A program made the translations under genes and the position numbers. This document shows positions 56,096 to 63,778 of a stretch of DNA of 64,000 bases, in pieces; position 1 is the first letter of the stretch, and each line of letters starts with the position of its first letter. The stretch comes from an uncultured Collinsella sp. (GTDB lineage: Bacteria; Actinomycetota; Coriobacteriia; Coriobacteriales; Coriobacteriaceae). A model generated the notes under the pieces. The model was not told the DNA's origin. It saw only the letters and a program-made list of their open reading frames with translations, and ran no database searches. The stretch spans positions 8,812 through 72,811 of the forward strand of contig CABUXM010000002.1 of NCBI GenBank assembly GCA_902495545.1. Reading direction: 5' to 3'.

Positions 56096-57772
56096 TTACG
56101 AGAGCGACGTTCTCAGCAACTCGTTGAAGAGCTTCGGGTTGCCCTTGCCGCGGCTCGCCTTCATGCACTGGCCCACCAAAAAGCCGATGACCTTCTGGTT
56201 GCCGTCACGATACTGCTGCGCCTGATCGGCACAGTTAGCCAGCACCTCGTCCACGATCGGCTGCAGCGCGCCGGCATCGCTCACCTGACGCATGCCGCGC
56301 TCGTCGACGATCTTGTTGGGATCGTCGCCGGTCTGGGCCATCGCCTCAAAGACCTCGTGCGCCTGGTTGGAGCTGATGGCATCGGTCGCCAGCAGCTTGG
56401 CGAGTGCCGCCACCTGAGCCGGCGCGATGCCGGACTCGGCGAGCGACACGCCTGCGCCCTTAAGGTAGGCGATCATCTCGTTGACCAGCAGGTTTGCGAC
56501 CGTCTGGGCCTCCTTGCCGGCCATACCGGCAGCGGCGGCCTCAAAGAAGTCGGCAAACTCAGGGTCGCCGGCAATCTGCTCGGCGTCGGCCGCCTTAATG
56601 CCAAAGTCGGCCTCAAAGCGGGCGCGCTTGGCATCGGGCAGCTCGGGGATCTCGCCACGGCAGCGGTCGATGAACTCGTCATCCAGATCGAACGGCGCCA
56701 GGTCGGGATCGGGGAACAGGCGATAGTCGTCGGCCGTCTCCTTCACACGCATGACCACAGTGCGCTTGCGGCTGGGCTCCCAGTGGCGGGTCTCCTGATA
56801 GATGATACCGCCCTCCTCGAGCACCTCGGCCTGGCGGCAAATCTCGTAGGCAAGGCCGTCATGCAGGCTCTTAAACGAGTTGAGGTTCTTGAGCTCGGTC
56901 TTGGTGCCCAGCTTGGTCTCGCCGCGGCGGCGCAGCGACACGTTGCCGTCGCAGCGCATGGAACCCTTCTCCATGGAGCAATCGGAAATGCCCAGCGTCA
57001 CAAAGATGCGACGGAGCTTCTCCATAAACAGACGAGCCTCCTCGGGCGTGCGCAGATCGGGCTCGGTGACAAGCTCGATGAGCGGCGTACCGCAGCGGTT
57101 GTAGTCGACAAGCGACTCGGCCGCGGCGGTAATGCGCCCCTCGGCGCCGCCCACGTGAACCATCTTGGCGGCGTCCTCCTCCATGTGGATGCGCAGGATG
57201 CGGATGGGCACCGTGTAGGAACCGTCCTCGCGACGCTCGGGCATCTGCAGGTTGGACGCATCGTAGCTGGCCAGATGGCCGGCGCGCTGGTTGCCCTCGC
57301 GCATGGTCGACGTCATGGACGTGGACAGGCCCTCGGCGTTGGCCGAAGCGCTCGCCAGGCTCTGGGCCTCGGCCTCGCCAAACGCGCAGTCGGGGCGCTC
57401 GGCGGCACCGCGACCGGTCACGTCCAGGTCCAGGTGACCGTACATGGCAAAGGCGACCGGACCCTGCGTGGTCTGGAAGTTCTTGGCCATATCGGGATAG
57501 AAGTAGTGCTTGCGGTAGAACATCGAGTGGCGCTGGATCTCGCAGTTGGTGGCGAGACCGGCCTTGACGATGCTCTCGATGGCGCGCTTGTTGGGCACCG
57601 GCAGGGCGCCGGGCAGGCCCAGGCACACCGGGCACACGTTGGCGTTGGGCTCGTCATCGTGGCTGAGCTTGCAGTTGCAGAACATCTTGGTATCGAGTGC
57701 GGTGAGCTCGGTATGGATCTCCAGGCCGATCACGGCCTCCCAATCCTGCAGGACCTCGGAAAGCTCCTTCAT
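56096..57772 (-). CDS. gatB: Asp-tRNA(Asn)/Glu-tRNA(Gln) amidotransferase subunit B
   Basis: GatB activates the misacylated tRNA in the GatCAB complex. The 558-residue protein has WEAVIGLEIHTEL, the Zn-binding FCNCK and NVCPVCLGLPG, HYFYPDMAKNFQ, and SMRCDGNVSLRRRG, with the helical YqeY-like tail. It is somewhat longer than usual because of insertions around residues 125-165. Its ATG overlaps the gatA stop. Gene order gatC-gatA-gatB forms one operon. Element E2 follows the stop. Confidence 0.96.
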   Translation of the reverse strand: MKELSEVLQDWEAVIGLEIHTELTALDTKMFCNCKLSHDDEPNANVCPVCLGLPGALPVPNKRAIESIVKAGLATNCEIQRHSMFYRKHYFYPDMAKNFQTTQGPVAFAMYGHLDLDVTGRGAAERPDCAFGEAEAQSLASASANAEGLSTSMTSTMREGNQRAGHLASYDASNLQMPERREDGSYTVPIRILRIHMEEDAAKMVHVGGAEGRITAAAESLVDYNRCGTPLIELVTEPDLRTPEEARLFMEKLRRIFVTLGISDCSMEKGSMRCDGNVSLRRRGETKLGTKTELKNLNSFKSLHDGLAYEICRQAEVLEEGGIIYQETRHWEPSRKRTVVMRVKETADDYRLFPDPDLAPFDLDDEFIDRCRGEIPELPDAKRARFEADFGIKAADAEQIAGDPEFADFFEAAAAGMAGKEAQTVANLLVNEMIAYLKGAGVSLAESGIAPAQVAALAKLLATDAISSNQAHEVFEAMAQTGDDPNKIVDERGMRQVSDAGALQPIVDEVLANCADQAQQYRDGNQKVIGFLVGQCMKASRGKGNPKLFNELLRTSLS

Positions 57773-59286
57773 TACAGCTCGCCTCCCTTCCCGGCAAAAT
57801 CGGGCGCGACGGAAAGCGCGGACGCACCCGTGGCGACATCGGCAAAGCCGCGCTCCAGGGCGCGGGCAAACGTGAGCAGCTGACGGTCCTTAAACGCCGG
57901 ACCCACCAGCTGGGCAGAAACGGGCAGCTTGCTGTCCTCGCCCAGGCCCAGCGGCACCGAGATGCCACCGTTGCCGCAAATGTTGAGCGAGATGGTGTAC
58001 AGATCGGAGAGGTACATCTGCGTGGGGTCGCTGATCTCGCCAAACTTAAAGGCCGTGCGCGGCGAGGCGGGCATGAGGATGGTGTCCACCTTGGCATACG
58101 CGGCGTCGTAGTCCTGCGTGATGAGCGTGCGGGCCTTTTGTGCAGCGTAGTAGTACTTGTCGTACACACCCGAGCTCAGCAGATAGGCGCCGAGCATCTG
58201 ACGGCGCTTGGCCTCGGCACCAAAGCCGTGGGCGCGCGAAAGCGAGCTCTGGTCGGACAGGTTGGCGCAGCCCTCCTCCTGATAGCCGTAACGGATGCCG
58301 TCGAAGCGAGCCAGGTTGGAGAACGCCTCGGCCGGGCCGATGACGTAGTAGGCGGCGATGGCGGCGTCCAGGTGCGGCAGGTCGACCTCGACCAGCTCGG
58401 CGCCCTGGTTCTGCAGCTCCTGGGCGGCGCGCTGAACAGCGGCCTTGACCTCGGGCGTCAGGCCCTCGGCCTCCATAAACGCAGGGATGATGCCCACGCG
58501 CTTGCCCTCGATGCTGTCGTTGAGATGCTCGGTAAAGTCGACGGCGCAATCCTGGCTGGTGCAGTCGTACGGATCGTGGCCCGCACCGGTAAGCGCGTTC
58601 ATGGCCAGCGCGACATCCTCGACCGTGCGGCCAAAGGGTCCCACCTGGTCGAGCGACGAGCCAAAGGCAACCACGCCGTAACGGCTCACGGCGCCATACG
58701 TGGGCTTAAAGCCCACCACGCCGCACAGCGACGCCGGCTGGCGAATGGAGCCACCGGTGTCCGAGCCCAGCGAGAGCACGACCTCGCCTGCGGCGACGGC
58801 GGCAGCGGAACCGCCCGAAGAGCCGCCGGGCACACGCTCGGTATCCCAGGGGTTGTTGGTGCGGTGGAACGCCGAGCTCTCGGTGGAGCTGCCAAAGGCG
58901 AACTCGTCCATGTTGGCCTTGCCCATGGGCAGGCAGCCGGCATCGAGCATGCGCTGGACGCAGGTGGCGGTGTAGACGCTCTGGTAGTCCCCGAGCATGC
59001 GGGAAGCACAGGTGGTGCGCGTGCCCACGAGGTTCATGTTGTCCTTGATGGCCAGCGGCACGCCCGCGAGCGGGGGCAGCGGCTTGCCTGCGGCACGGTC
59101 GGCATCAACGCGCGCAGCGGCCTCGAGCGCAAGCTCGGGCGCCACCTGCAGGAATGCCTGGACCCCGCCCTCGCGCGCCTCGATGGCGGCAAGGGAGGCC
59201 TGGGCCACCTCGGTAGCGGTAAAGTCGCCGGCGGCAACACCCGCGGCGATCTGGGCGGCGGTAAGGGAATCGAAGCTTAGCGCCAT
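57772..59286 (-). CDS. gatA: Asp-tRNA(Asn)/Glu-tRNA(Gln) amidotransferase subunit A
   Basis: GatA is the amidase that frees ammonia from glutamine. The 504-residue protein has the catalytic Lys in PLAIKDNMN, the Ser-cisSer in GSDTGGSIRQPASLCGVVG, and PGGSSGGSAAAVAAG. Its start and stop each overlap the neighbouring genes by one base (TAATG), so the three subunits are translationally coupled. Confidence 0.97.
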   Translation of the reverse strand: MALSFDSLTAAQIAAGVAAGDFTATEVAQASLAAIEAREGGVQAFLQVAPELALEAAARVDADRAAGKPLPPLAGVPLAIKDNMNLVGTRTTCASRMLGDYQSVYTATCVQRMLDAGCLPMGKANMDEFAFGSSTESSAFHRTNNPWDTERVPGGSSGGSAAAVAAGEVVLSLGSDTGGSIRQPASLCGVVGFKPTYGAVSRYGVVAFGSSLDQVGPFGRTVEDVALAMNALTGAGHDPYDCTSQDCAVDFTEHLNDSIEGKRVGIIPAFMEAEGLTPEVKAAVQRAAQELQNQGAELVEVDLPHLDAAIAAYYVIGPAEAFSNLARFDGIRYGYQEEGCANLSDQSSLSRAHGFGAEAKRRQMLGAYLLSSGVYDKYYYAAQKARTLITQDYDAAYAKVDTILMPASPRTAFKFGEISDPTQMYLSDLYTISLNICGNGGISVPLGLGEDSKLPVSAQLVGPAFKDRQLLTFARALERGFADVATGASALSVAPDFAGKGGEL

Positions 59287-59597
59287 TACTCGCTCTCCCC
59301 CTCTCCCAAAATGGACGGCACGCGGAAGTAGCGGTCGCGCGCGCTGCCGGCGTTTTCGAGCGCAACGTCGAGCGGCAGGTCGCGCTCGGGTTCGCGCAGG
59401 TCGTCGCCCATCACATTGGACAGGCTTCCGATGGGATGGAACGTAGGCTCCACGTCGGGCAAGTCATATTGCAAGACGGGCTCGAGCATCTGGACGGCGT
59501 CGTTCATGTAGGACGTCATCTGGGTGAGCTCGTCATCGGTCAGTGCGATCTTTGCGTACTCGGCGATGCCGCGCACGTCTTTCTCGCTGAGTGCCAT
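59286..59597 (-). CDS. gatC: Asp-tRNA(Asn)/Glu-tRNA(Gln) amidotransferase subunit C
   Basis: The 103-residue linker subunit begins MALSEKDVRGIAEYAKIALT and contains PTFHPIGSLSNVMGDDLREP and FRVPSILGEGESE, matching GatC. AAGGGAG lies 5 nt before the ATG at 59595-59597. It is the first gene of the gatCAB operon. Confidence 0.94.
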   Translation of the reverse strand: MALSEKDVRGIAEYAKIALTDDELTQMTSYMNDAVQMLEPVLQYDLPDVEPTFHPIGSLSNVMGDDLREPERDLPLDVALENAGSARDRYFRVPSILGEGESE

Positions 59598-59778
59598 AGG
59601 CGCTCCCTTCCGCATAACAGATAAACCGCTCTAGTATACAAGGCCACGCCGCTTGGAGCAGGCGCTTTACCTAAATGCAGCGAAAACGTAACGAGGACGG
59701 CGGTTGGCAGGCCGCGGGCTGGCGGTTCTGCAGCGAAACCGCACCGTCCATAGCGAAAACCGTCGCACCCACAACGAA

Positions 59779-59841
59779 AACCATCACAACATTCGACACT
59801 TTTCGCCAAAATCGCGATTTTCATCGAATGTTGTGATGGTT
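59779..59841. repeat. 18-bp perfect inverted repeat
   Basis: AACCATCACAACATTCGA (59779-59796) is repeated inverted at 59824-59841 around 27 bp containing AAAATCGCGATTTT. It lies in the 303-bp gap between gatC and the sortase gene; the rest of that gap (59598-59778) holds only the gatC promoter area. Confidence 0.6.
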
Positions 59842-59852
59842 TGGAAGTCCCG

Positions 59853-59887
59853 ACCACCACAAAGGTGCCTGTCCCCGTTGTGGTGGT
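59853..59887 (-). terminator. Hairpin after the sortase gene
   Basis: ACCACCACAA and TTGTGGTGGT form a stem 14 nt behind the sortase stop. The loop holds GGTGCCTGTCCC, the reverse complement of the hairpin at 24161-24192, so both belong to one dispersed family. Confidence 0.5.
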
Positions 59888-59900
59888 TCTGAACAATGCC

Positions 59901-60839
59901 CTATGCCGAGGCCTTGGCCTTGCGGCGCTTGCGGACCGCGTGGATCACGATATCCAGCAGCAACAGCACAATGGCTACGACCACGATGAGCACGGCAAAC
60001 TCGCGCTTGCCCCAGTGGCGGCCGGCCAGCGACTTTTGCTTGTCGACATCCTTCTTGTTGTACTTGGTGCGCACGCAATGCACCAGCAGGCGGTGGTCGT
60101 TCACGCCGTAGGGCGTGCAGGTGACGAGCGTCACCTTGTCGGCGCCGGGATCGATGGTCAGTGACTCCATCTCCTCGGGCAGCACCACCTCGGAGTCCAC
60201 CATCTTGTAGGCGAGCGTCTTGTTCATGGTGTGCAGTAGCACCAGGTCGCCGGGCTTCAGCGAATGGATGTCGTCGAACATGCTCAGGTTGCGCATGCCC
60301 GAGTGCGCGGTGAGCACGCAATGCGTCGAGGTGCCACCCACCGGCAGGCTCGTGCCCTCCAGGTGGCCGACGCCCGCCATAAGGACTTCCTCGCTCGTGC
60401 CGTGGTAGATGGGCATGCTCACATCGATGGAGGGGATCTCGACCCAGCTCATCATGGGGTCGCGGTCAAAGATGAGCTGCTGAGCGTAGGGCTCGATCTG
60501 GTCGGCGGGAAGCTCGGTGGCCTCGCCCGCCAGCTGCTCGTTATAGGAGCGCGCCTGGAGCAGGATGCGCTCGCGCTCCTCGGCAGACAGCGCGTCCACG
60601 GTGCTGGACACCGTGCTGATCTGGTTGAACACGCCCGAGGCCTCGAGCCGGTCCAAGATCCACGGCCAGGTCATAAGGCCCACGCCAATAAGGATGATGA
60701 CGATGGTGATGAGCCGATCGGCCCAGCGCGGCAGTCGCTTGCGACGGCGCTTGGGCTTTGGTTGAGGTTTGGGCTGAGGGCTTGAGTCACCGTTGGCCGC
60801 GGCGTTATTGCTCTTCATATGTTTGGCGCCCTGCACCAT
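59901..60839 (-). CDS. Class C sortase (pilin polymerase)
   Basis: The 312-residue membrane transpeptidase has an N-terminal membrane segment (about 42-60) after a Lys/Pro-rich tail, the lid-type DRDP (125-128), His179 in LTAHSGMR, Cys241 in TLVTCTPYG, Arg250, and a second C-terminal membrane helix (about 283-300). This two-helix layout is typical of class C sortases that link pilin subunits. The start has GAGGAG upstream; MKSNNAAANG eight codons on is an alternative. Its likely substrate is the pilin at 61856-63670, now separated from it by toxin-antitoxin repeats. Confidence 0.92.
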   Translation of the reverse strand: MVQGAKHMKSNNAAANGDSSPQPKPQPKPKRRRKRLPRWADRLITIVIILIGVGLMTWPWILDRLEASGVFNQISTVSSTVDALSAEERERILLQARSYNEQLAGEATELPADQIEPYAQQLIFDRDPMMSWVEIPSIDVSMPIYHGTSEEVLMAGVGHLEGTSLPVGGTSTHCVLTAHSGMRNLSMFDDIHSLKPGDLVLLHTMNKTLAYKMVDSEVVLPEEMESLTIDPGADKVTLVTCTPYGVNDHRLLVHCVRTKYNKKDVDKQKSLAGRHWGKREFAVLIVVVAIVLLLLDIVIHAVRKRRKAKASA

Positions 60840-60957
60840 CGCCGGTCACTCCTCTACAACTCAAGTTGTCTAAACAAATAATAGCCGATTAGCAGGCTCC
60901 CCCGCCCGACAACACAGCTAGACCGCACCGTCCAGTCGAGGATAAGCCAGCATTTGA

Positions 60958-61207
60958 GTTTTCAAAATGTCCCGAATCGGCTGGGCGATTCGGGATACAA
61001 TGTCTGTAGGAAACGACGCACCCCGCGTAAGTGATCGAAAGCGCGGGCGACCAGTTTCCGGTGTTGTTAAATGCCCGGGCCTCTAACCCCGGGCATTCTT
61101 ATTTGCGCTTTCGGCGCAAATGCCGTCCACCGTCCGCACCGCGCGTGCGCCTACGGACCTTAAACCGAACTTCATACGAGTCAAGAAACGCGATGACGAA
61201 CGAGCCC
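60958..61207. repeat. 250-bp direct repeat, copy 1 (intact toxin-antitoxin module)
   Basis: The segment from GTTTTCAAAATGTCCCG to GAACGAGCCC recurs at 61436-61685 with about 90% identity by eye. It carries the RNA promoter, the structured RNA, the shared terminator and the toxin codons from residue 15 on. The inverted repeat CCCGAATCG/CGATTCGGG just before TACAAT is kept in both copies while its loop differs. Confidence 0.75.
61008..61104 (+). ncRNA. Candidate antitoxin RNA, copy 1
   Basis: TACAAT at 60996-61001 is a good -10, giving a start near 61008. The predicted RNA of about 95 nt folds as GGAAAC/GTTTCC enclosing CCCCGCG/CGCGGGC, and ends in the hairpin ATGCCCGGG/CCCGGGCAT (61071-61096) with a TCTTATTT tail. 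Its 3' end overlaps the end of the convergent toxin message, as in par/Fst-type and txpA/ratA-type systems. No protein frame fits. No -35 is obvious; the inverted repeat occupies that place. Confidence 0.55.
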
Positions 61208-61248
61208 ACCGCCGCGAGGGCGGCGAGCGCGTTAAGGAATTTCAGCAT
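61099..61248 (-). CDS. Small hydrophobic peptide, candidate type I toxin (49 aa)
   Basis: The frame has a strong ribosome site (GGAGG, 7 nt before the ATG at 61246-61248). It encodes MLKFLNALAALAAVGSFVIA, then FLDSYEVRFKVRRRTRGADG, and a very basic end RRKRK. One hydrophobic helix (about residues 4-22) with a positively charged tail is the usual form of membrane-acting type I toxins. Its stop lies at the shared terminator, facing the convergent RNA. It sits between the pilin and sortase genes. The family is not one I recognise by sequence. Confidence 0.6.
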   Translation of the reverse strand: MLKFLNALAALAAVGSFVIAFLDSYEVRFKVRRRTRGADGGRHLRRKRK

Positions 61249-61351
61249 ATGGTGACCTCCGATCGAGTCGTCGGCCGCCCGCGCACGGGATGCGTCGCAA
61301 GGATATTTTACTGCGAGTGTATGCACCCACGCCTGGTAAACGCGATTTTGA

Positions 61352-61365
61352 CAAACATTTGTTCG
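61352..61365. promoter_or_regulatory. LexA/SOS-box-like site
   Basis: On the minus strand the site reads CGAACAAATGTTTG, fitting the Gram-positive SOS pattern CGAAC-N4-GTTYG. It lies 104 bp upstream of the toxin ATG and inside the spacer of a plus-strand promoter-like pair, TTGACA (61348-61353) and TACAAA (61371-61376), 17 bp apart. Confidence 0.4.
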
Positions 61366-61435
61366 ATAGTTACAAACACGATTCCTCGTCCAGCAGAGCC
61401 TGGCCGCATTGTCCGGGTTTGCCCGACGTGTTTGC

Positions 61436-61685
61436 GTTTTCAAAATGTCCCGAATCGGCGAAGCGATTCGGGATACAATAGCTACAGGAAACGATGCACC
61501 CCGCGTAAGTACTTAGGAGCGCGGGCGACCAGTTTCCGACGTTGTTAAATGCCCGGGCCTCTAACCCCGGGCATTCTTATTTGCGCTTGCGGCGCAAATG
61601 CCTTCTACCGTCCGCACCGCGCGTGCGCCTACGGACCTTAAACCGAACCTCATACGAGTCAAGAAACGCGATGACGAACGAGCCC
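61436..61685. repeat. 250-bp direct repeat, copy 2 (toxin start lost)
   Basis: Copy of 60958-61207. Similarity stops exactly inside the toxin frame at codon 15, where unrelated sequence leading to the pilin terminator begins. Confidence 0.75.
61487..61583 (+). ncRNA. Candidate antitoxin RNA, copy 2
   Basis: It has the same TACAAT (61474-61479), the same GGAAAC/GTTTCC and CCCCGCG/CGCGGGC stems and the same terminal hairpin ATGCCCGGG/CCCGGGCAT (61549-61574). The loop between the stems differs (GTACTTAGGA against GTGATCGAAA), so the pairing parts are better conserved than the loop. Confidence 0.5.
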
Positions 61686-61687
61686 GC
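61577..61687 (-). pseudogene. Truncated toxin, copy 2
   Basis: Codons for GSFVIAFLDSYEVRFKVRRR and the basic tail are retained with one change (Gly to Arg near residue 41), but the first 14 codons, the ATG and the ribosome site are gone. In frame upstream there is a TAA with no start in between. Only the RNA partner remains functional in this copy. Confidence 0.6.
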
Positions 61688-61718
61688 ATCGGACGATGGA
61701 GGCTGGCTGCGTTATCCC

Positions 61719-61755
61719 AAAAAACGGGGCAGACTCCAGCGCGGAGTCTGCCCCG
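61719..61755 (-). terminator. Rho-independent terminator after the pilin gene
   Basis: On the minus strand CGGGGCAGACTCC pairs exactly with GGAGTCTGCCCCG around 5 nt and is followed by TTTTTT, 100 nt behind the pilin stop. It isolates the pilin transcript from the toxin-antitoxin repeats. Confidence 0.93.
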
Positions 61756-61855
61756 AAAAGAGAATGGCAAAGCAAGAACGTGGATGGACGAGAAAAGTGT
61801 CCGCAAGTCTCATGGCCATCACATCCCACCTGCCAAAGGGATGGGTGAGCGAGCG

Positions 61856-63670
61856 TTACTCCTGCTCGGACCCCTCGGCCTGCTTACGGCTGCGGATGAG
61901 GTGAGCCACGCCGATGCACAGCACCGCGCCACCAGCGATCCAAGTGAACGTCACGCCGTTAAGACCGGTCAGCGGGAGGCCGGAGCCCTTCTGGTCGACA
62001 ATGGTGAAGCTGAGCTTACCGGTAGCTGCGGCGGCCGTGCCATCCTTCACAACGCCAGATGCTGCACTGATTACAGACTCCGTACTCGGAGTAACACTTT
62101 GACCAGCCTGATAGAGCTGATCGTTACTGTCACGTTTGATAGTAAAGGTGACACCGTCCTTGGCGGAGTTATTGTAACCAGGAGCAGGCTTAACCTCTTT
62201 GAGGATGTAGGTGCCCTCGTCGAGACCGACAACGTTGATCTTGCCTTCGTTCGTCGTCTTGAGCGTGGCTTCCTTGGCGTCGCTGTGCTTTACACCCCGG
62301 GCGTCGATGAATTGATTCTCAGCGTTGCCGTCAACAACCTCCTGCAAGGTGAACTCAACATCTTTGAGCGTCTTGAGGTTACCGTCTCCATCCTTGTCGC
62401 TACCGACCTTGGTAACATCGATACCATAGGTGTAGTCATAGGCAGGATGGTCAACCGTAGTGCCTTCACCTTCACCGTGCGGGTTGTTGGAGTAGGTAAG
62501 CTTAACCGTATTCGTCTGTGCGGTACCGAGCAAACTGCTGAATTCTGAATTGAGCGAACCGTCAGCATTGCAAACCTTGCTAGAGTCGAGCTTGGCCTGG
62601 TACTCAACGGTCACCTTAGAGTTGCCATCCAGCGAGATAGGAGTTTCACCCTCAGCCATGCAATTCTTGAGATTAAGGAAGTCGACAGTCAGCGTGTCGT
62701 TATCGTACTTGGCAGTGTAGCCGGTCTTAACCTCGGTATTGCCAATTTTGACCGTAACAACTGGCGTCTTGTCGTCAGCCCCAAGACGAGGCGTCATAGA
62801 TTTGGGAAGAATATCCGTGAAGGTGTACCTGTAGGTGCTGTAAGTGTTGATGTTCCCCGCAACGGTGCCAACGAGCTGATAGTCGATAAACTGGTCCATT
62901 CGGGAGTCTGCAGCCATGTTGGGATTTTTGAACACATCGGTACCGAAGGTGCTGCCATCCTTGTCGTCCCTGACGGCCTTGGTCACAGTGGGGACCTGCT
63001 TCTTGGGAGTTAAGTTCTCAGCGGAACCGCCAACAACGGCGAAAATGGGCGAACTGAAGGTATCCGTGTTACCCTTTTCAGCATTAGCACTCTCGCCGAC
63101 ACTCTTAGTCACGAAGAGCCAGTAACCAGTAGCCAAGTTACTAAAAGAACCGGTGTTGTCAGCATTTAGCCAGCCGTTATTGCCTTCAGGAATGTTCGCC
63201 TTCTCAACAGCAGCAGCGATCTTGTCGAGCACGATTCCGGCCTTGACGTTTTTATTCACAACTTCGTTCTCGTGCTTTTTGATGAACTGAGCCCACGCCT
63301 GAGCAGATTCAGCATCTTCGCCAGTCGGCAAGCCATCAGGCTTGGGGTCATCGTTATTAAATGCCGTAGTCACTGCGCTCTTTACGGGATCACTTGCCCA
63401 ATCGATATCGGAAAGCGTCTTCTCCGCAGTGGAGTCCCAGGTACCATCATCCTTCTGGTCTTGCGTGACCTTCGCCGAGAAAATTCTGATTCCCTTAAAG
63501 GTCGTATCCTTGTAGATATCCTCCGTAATCGTCACATTGCCGTTCGTGGCCACCGTCGGCGTACCATCAGCAAACGCCATGGTCACCGGGGCCATGACGC
63601 CGCCGAAGCTCAGCGCTGCTGTGAGGCCGGCGGTTACTGCCAGGCGTGCGATGTTCTTGCTCATGCTCAT
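61856..63670 (-). CDS. LPXTG-anchored major pilin (SpaH/EbpB/FimA-type isopeptide-forming)
   Basis: The 604-residue surface protein starts MSMSKNIARLAVTAGLTAAL with a signal peptide ending near MAFA-D. NLTPKKQVPTVTKAV is the pilin-motif-like region with candidate cross-linking lysines. The Cna-B-type domain near the end has the E-box YILKEVKPAPGYN. The sorting signal LPLTG (about residue 565), a hydrophobic stretch and a charged tail follow. GGAGG lies 8 nt before the ATG. The class C sortase downstream likely polymerises it. A second LPXTG gene lies upstream. Confidence 0.93.
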   Translation of the reverse strand: MSMSKNIARLAVTAGLTAALSFGGVMAPVTMAFADGTPTVATNGNVTITEDIYKDTTFKGIRIFSAKVTQDQKDDGTWDSTAEKTLSDIDWASDPVKSAVTTAFNNDDPKPDGLPTGEDAESAQAWAQFIKKHENEVVNKNVKAGIVLDKIAAAVEKANIPEGNNGWLNADNTGSFSNLATGYWLFVTKSVGESANAEKGNTDTFSSPIFAVVGGSAENLTPKKQVPTVTKAVRDDKDGSTFGTDVFKNPNMAADSRMDQFIDYQLVGTVAGNINTYSTYRYTFTDILPKSMTPRLGADDKTPVVTVKIGNTEVKTGYTAKYDNDTLTVDFLNLKNCMAEGETPISLDGNSKVTVEYQAKLDSSKVCNADGSLNSEFSSLLGTAQTNTVKLTYSNNPHGEGEGTTVDHPAYDYTYGIDVTKVGSDKDGDGNLKTLKDVEFTLQEVVDGNAENQFIDARGVKHSDAKEATLKTTNEGKINVVGLDEGTYILKEVKPAPGYNNSAKDGVTFTIKRDSNDQLYQAGQSVTPSTESVISAASGVVKDGTAAAATGKLSFTIVDQKGSGLPLTGLNGVTFTWIAGGAVLCIGVAHLIRSRKQAEGSEQE

Positions 63671-63778
63671 CTTCTTTTCCTCCGTTTTCCGTTCGATTCT
63701 CATTCAATCGGTCATCATCTGTCTGTGTCTTAGCATCTACTTCGCTACGTCTCGCCCCGCTCTCTGTGGGGCTGCCAG

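Noticed and set aside
55877..57883. A 668-codon open frame on the plus strand
   Set aside because: Antisense shadow of gatB that also crosses element E2.
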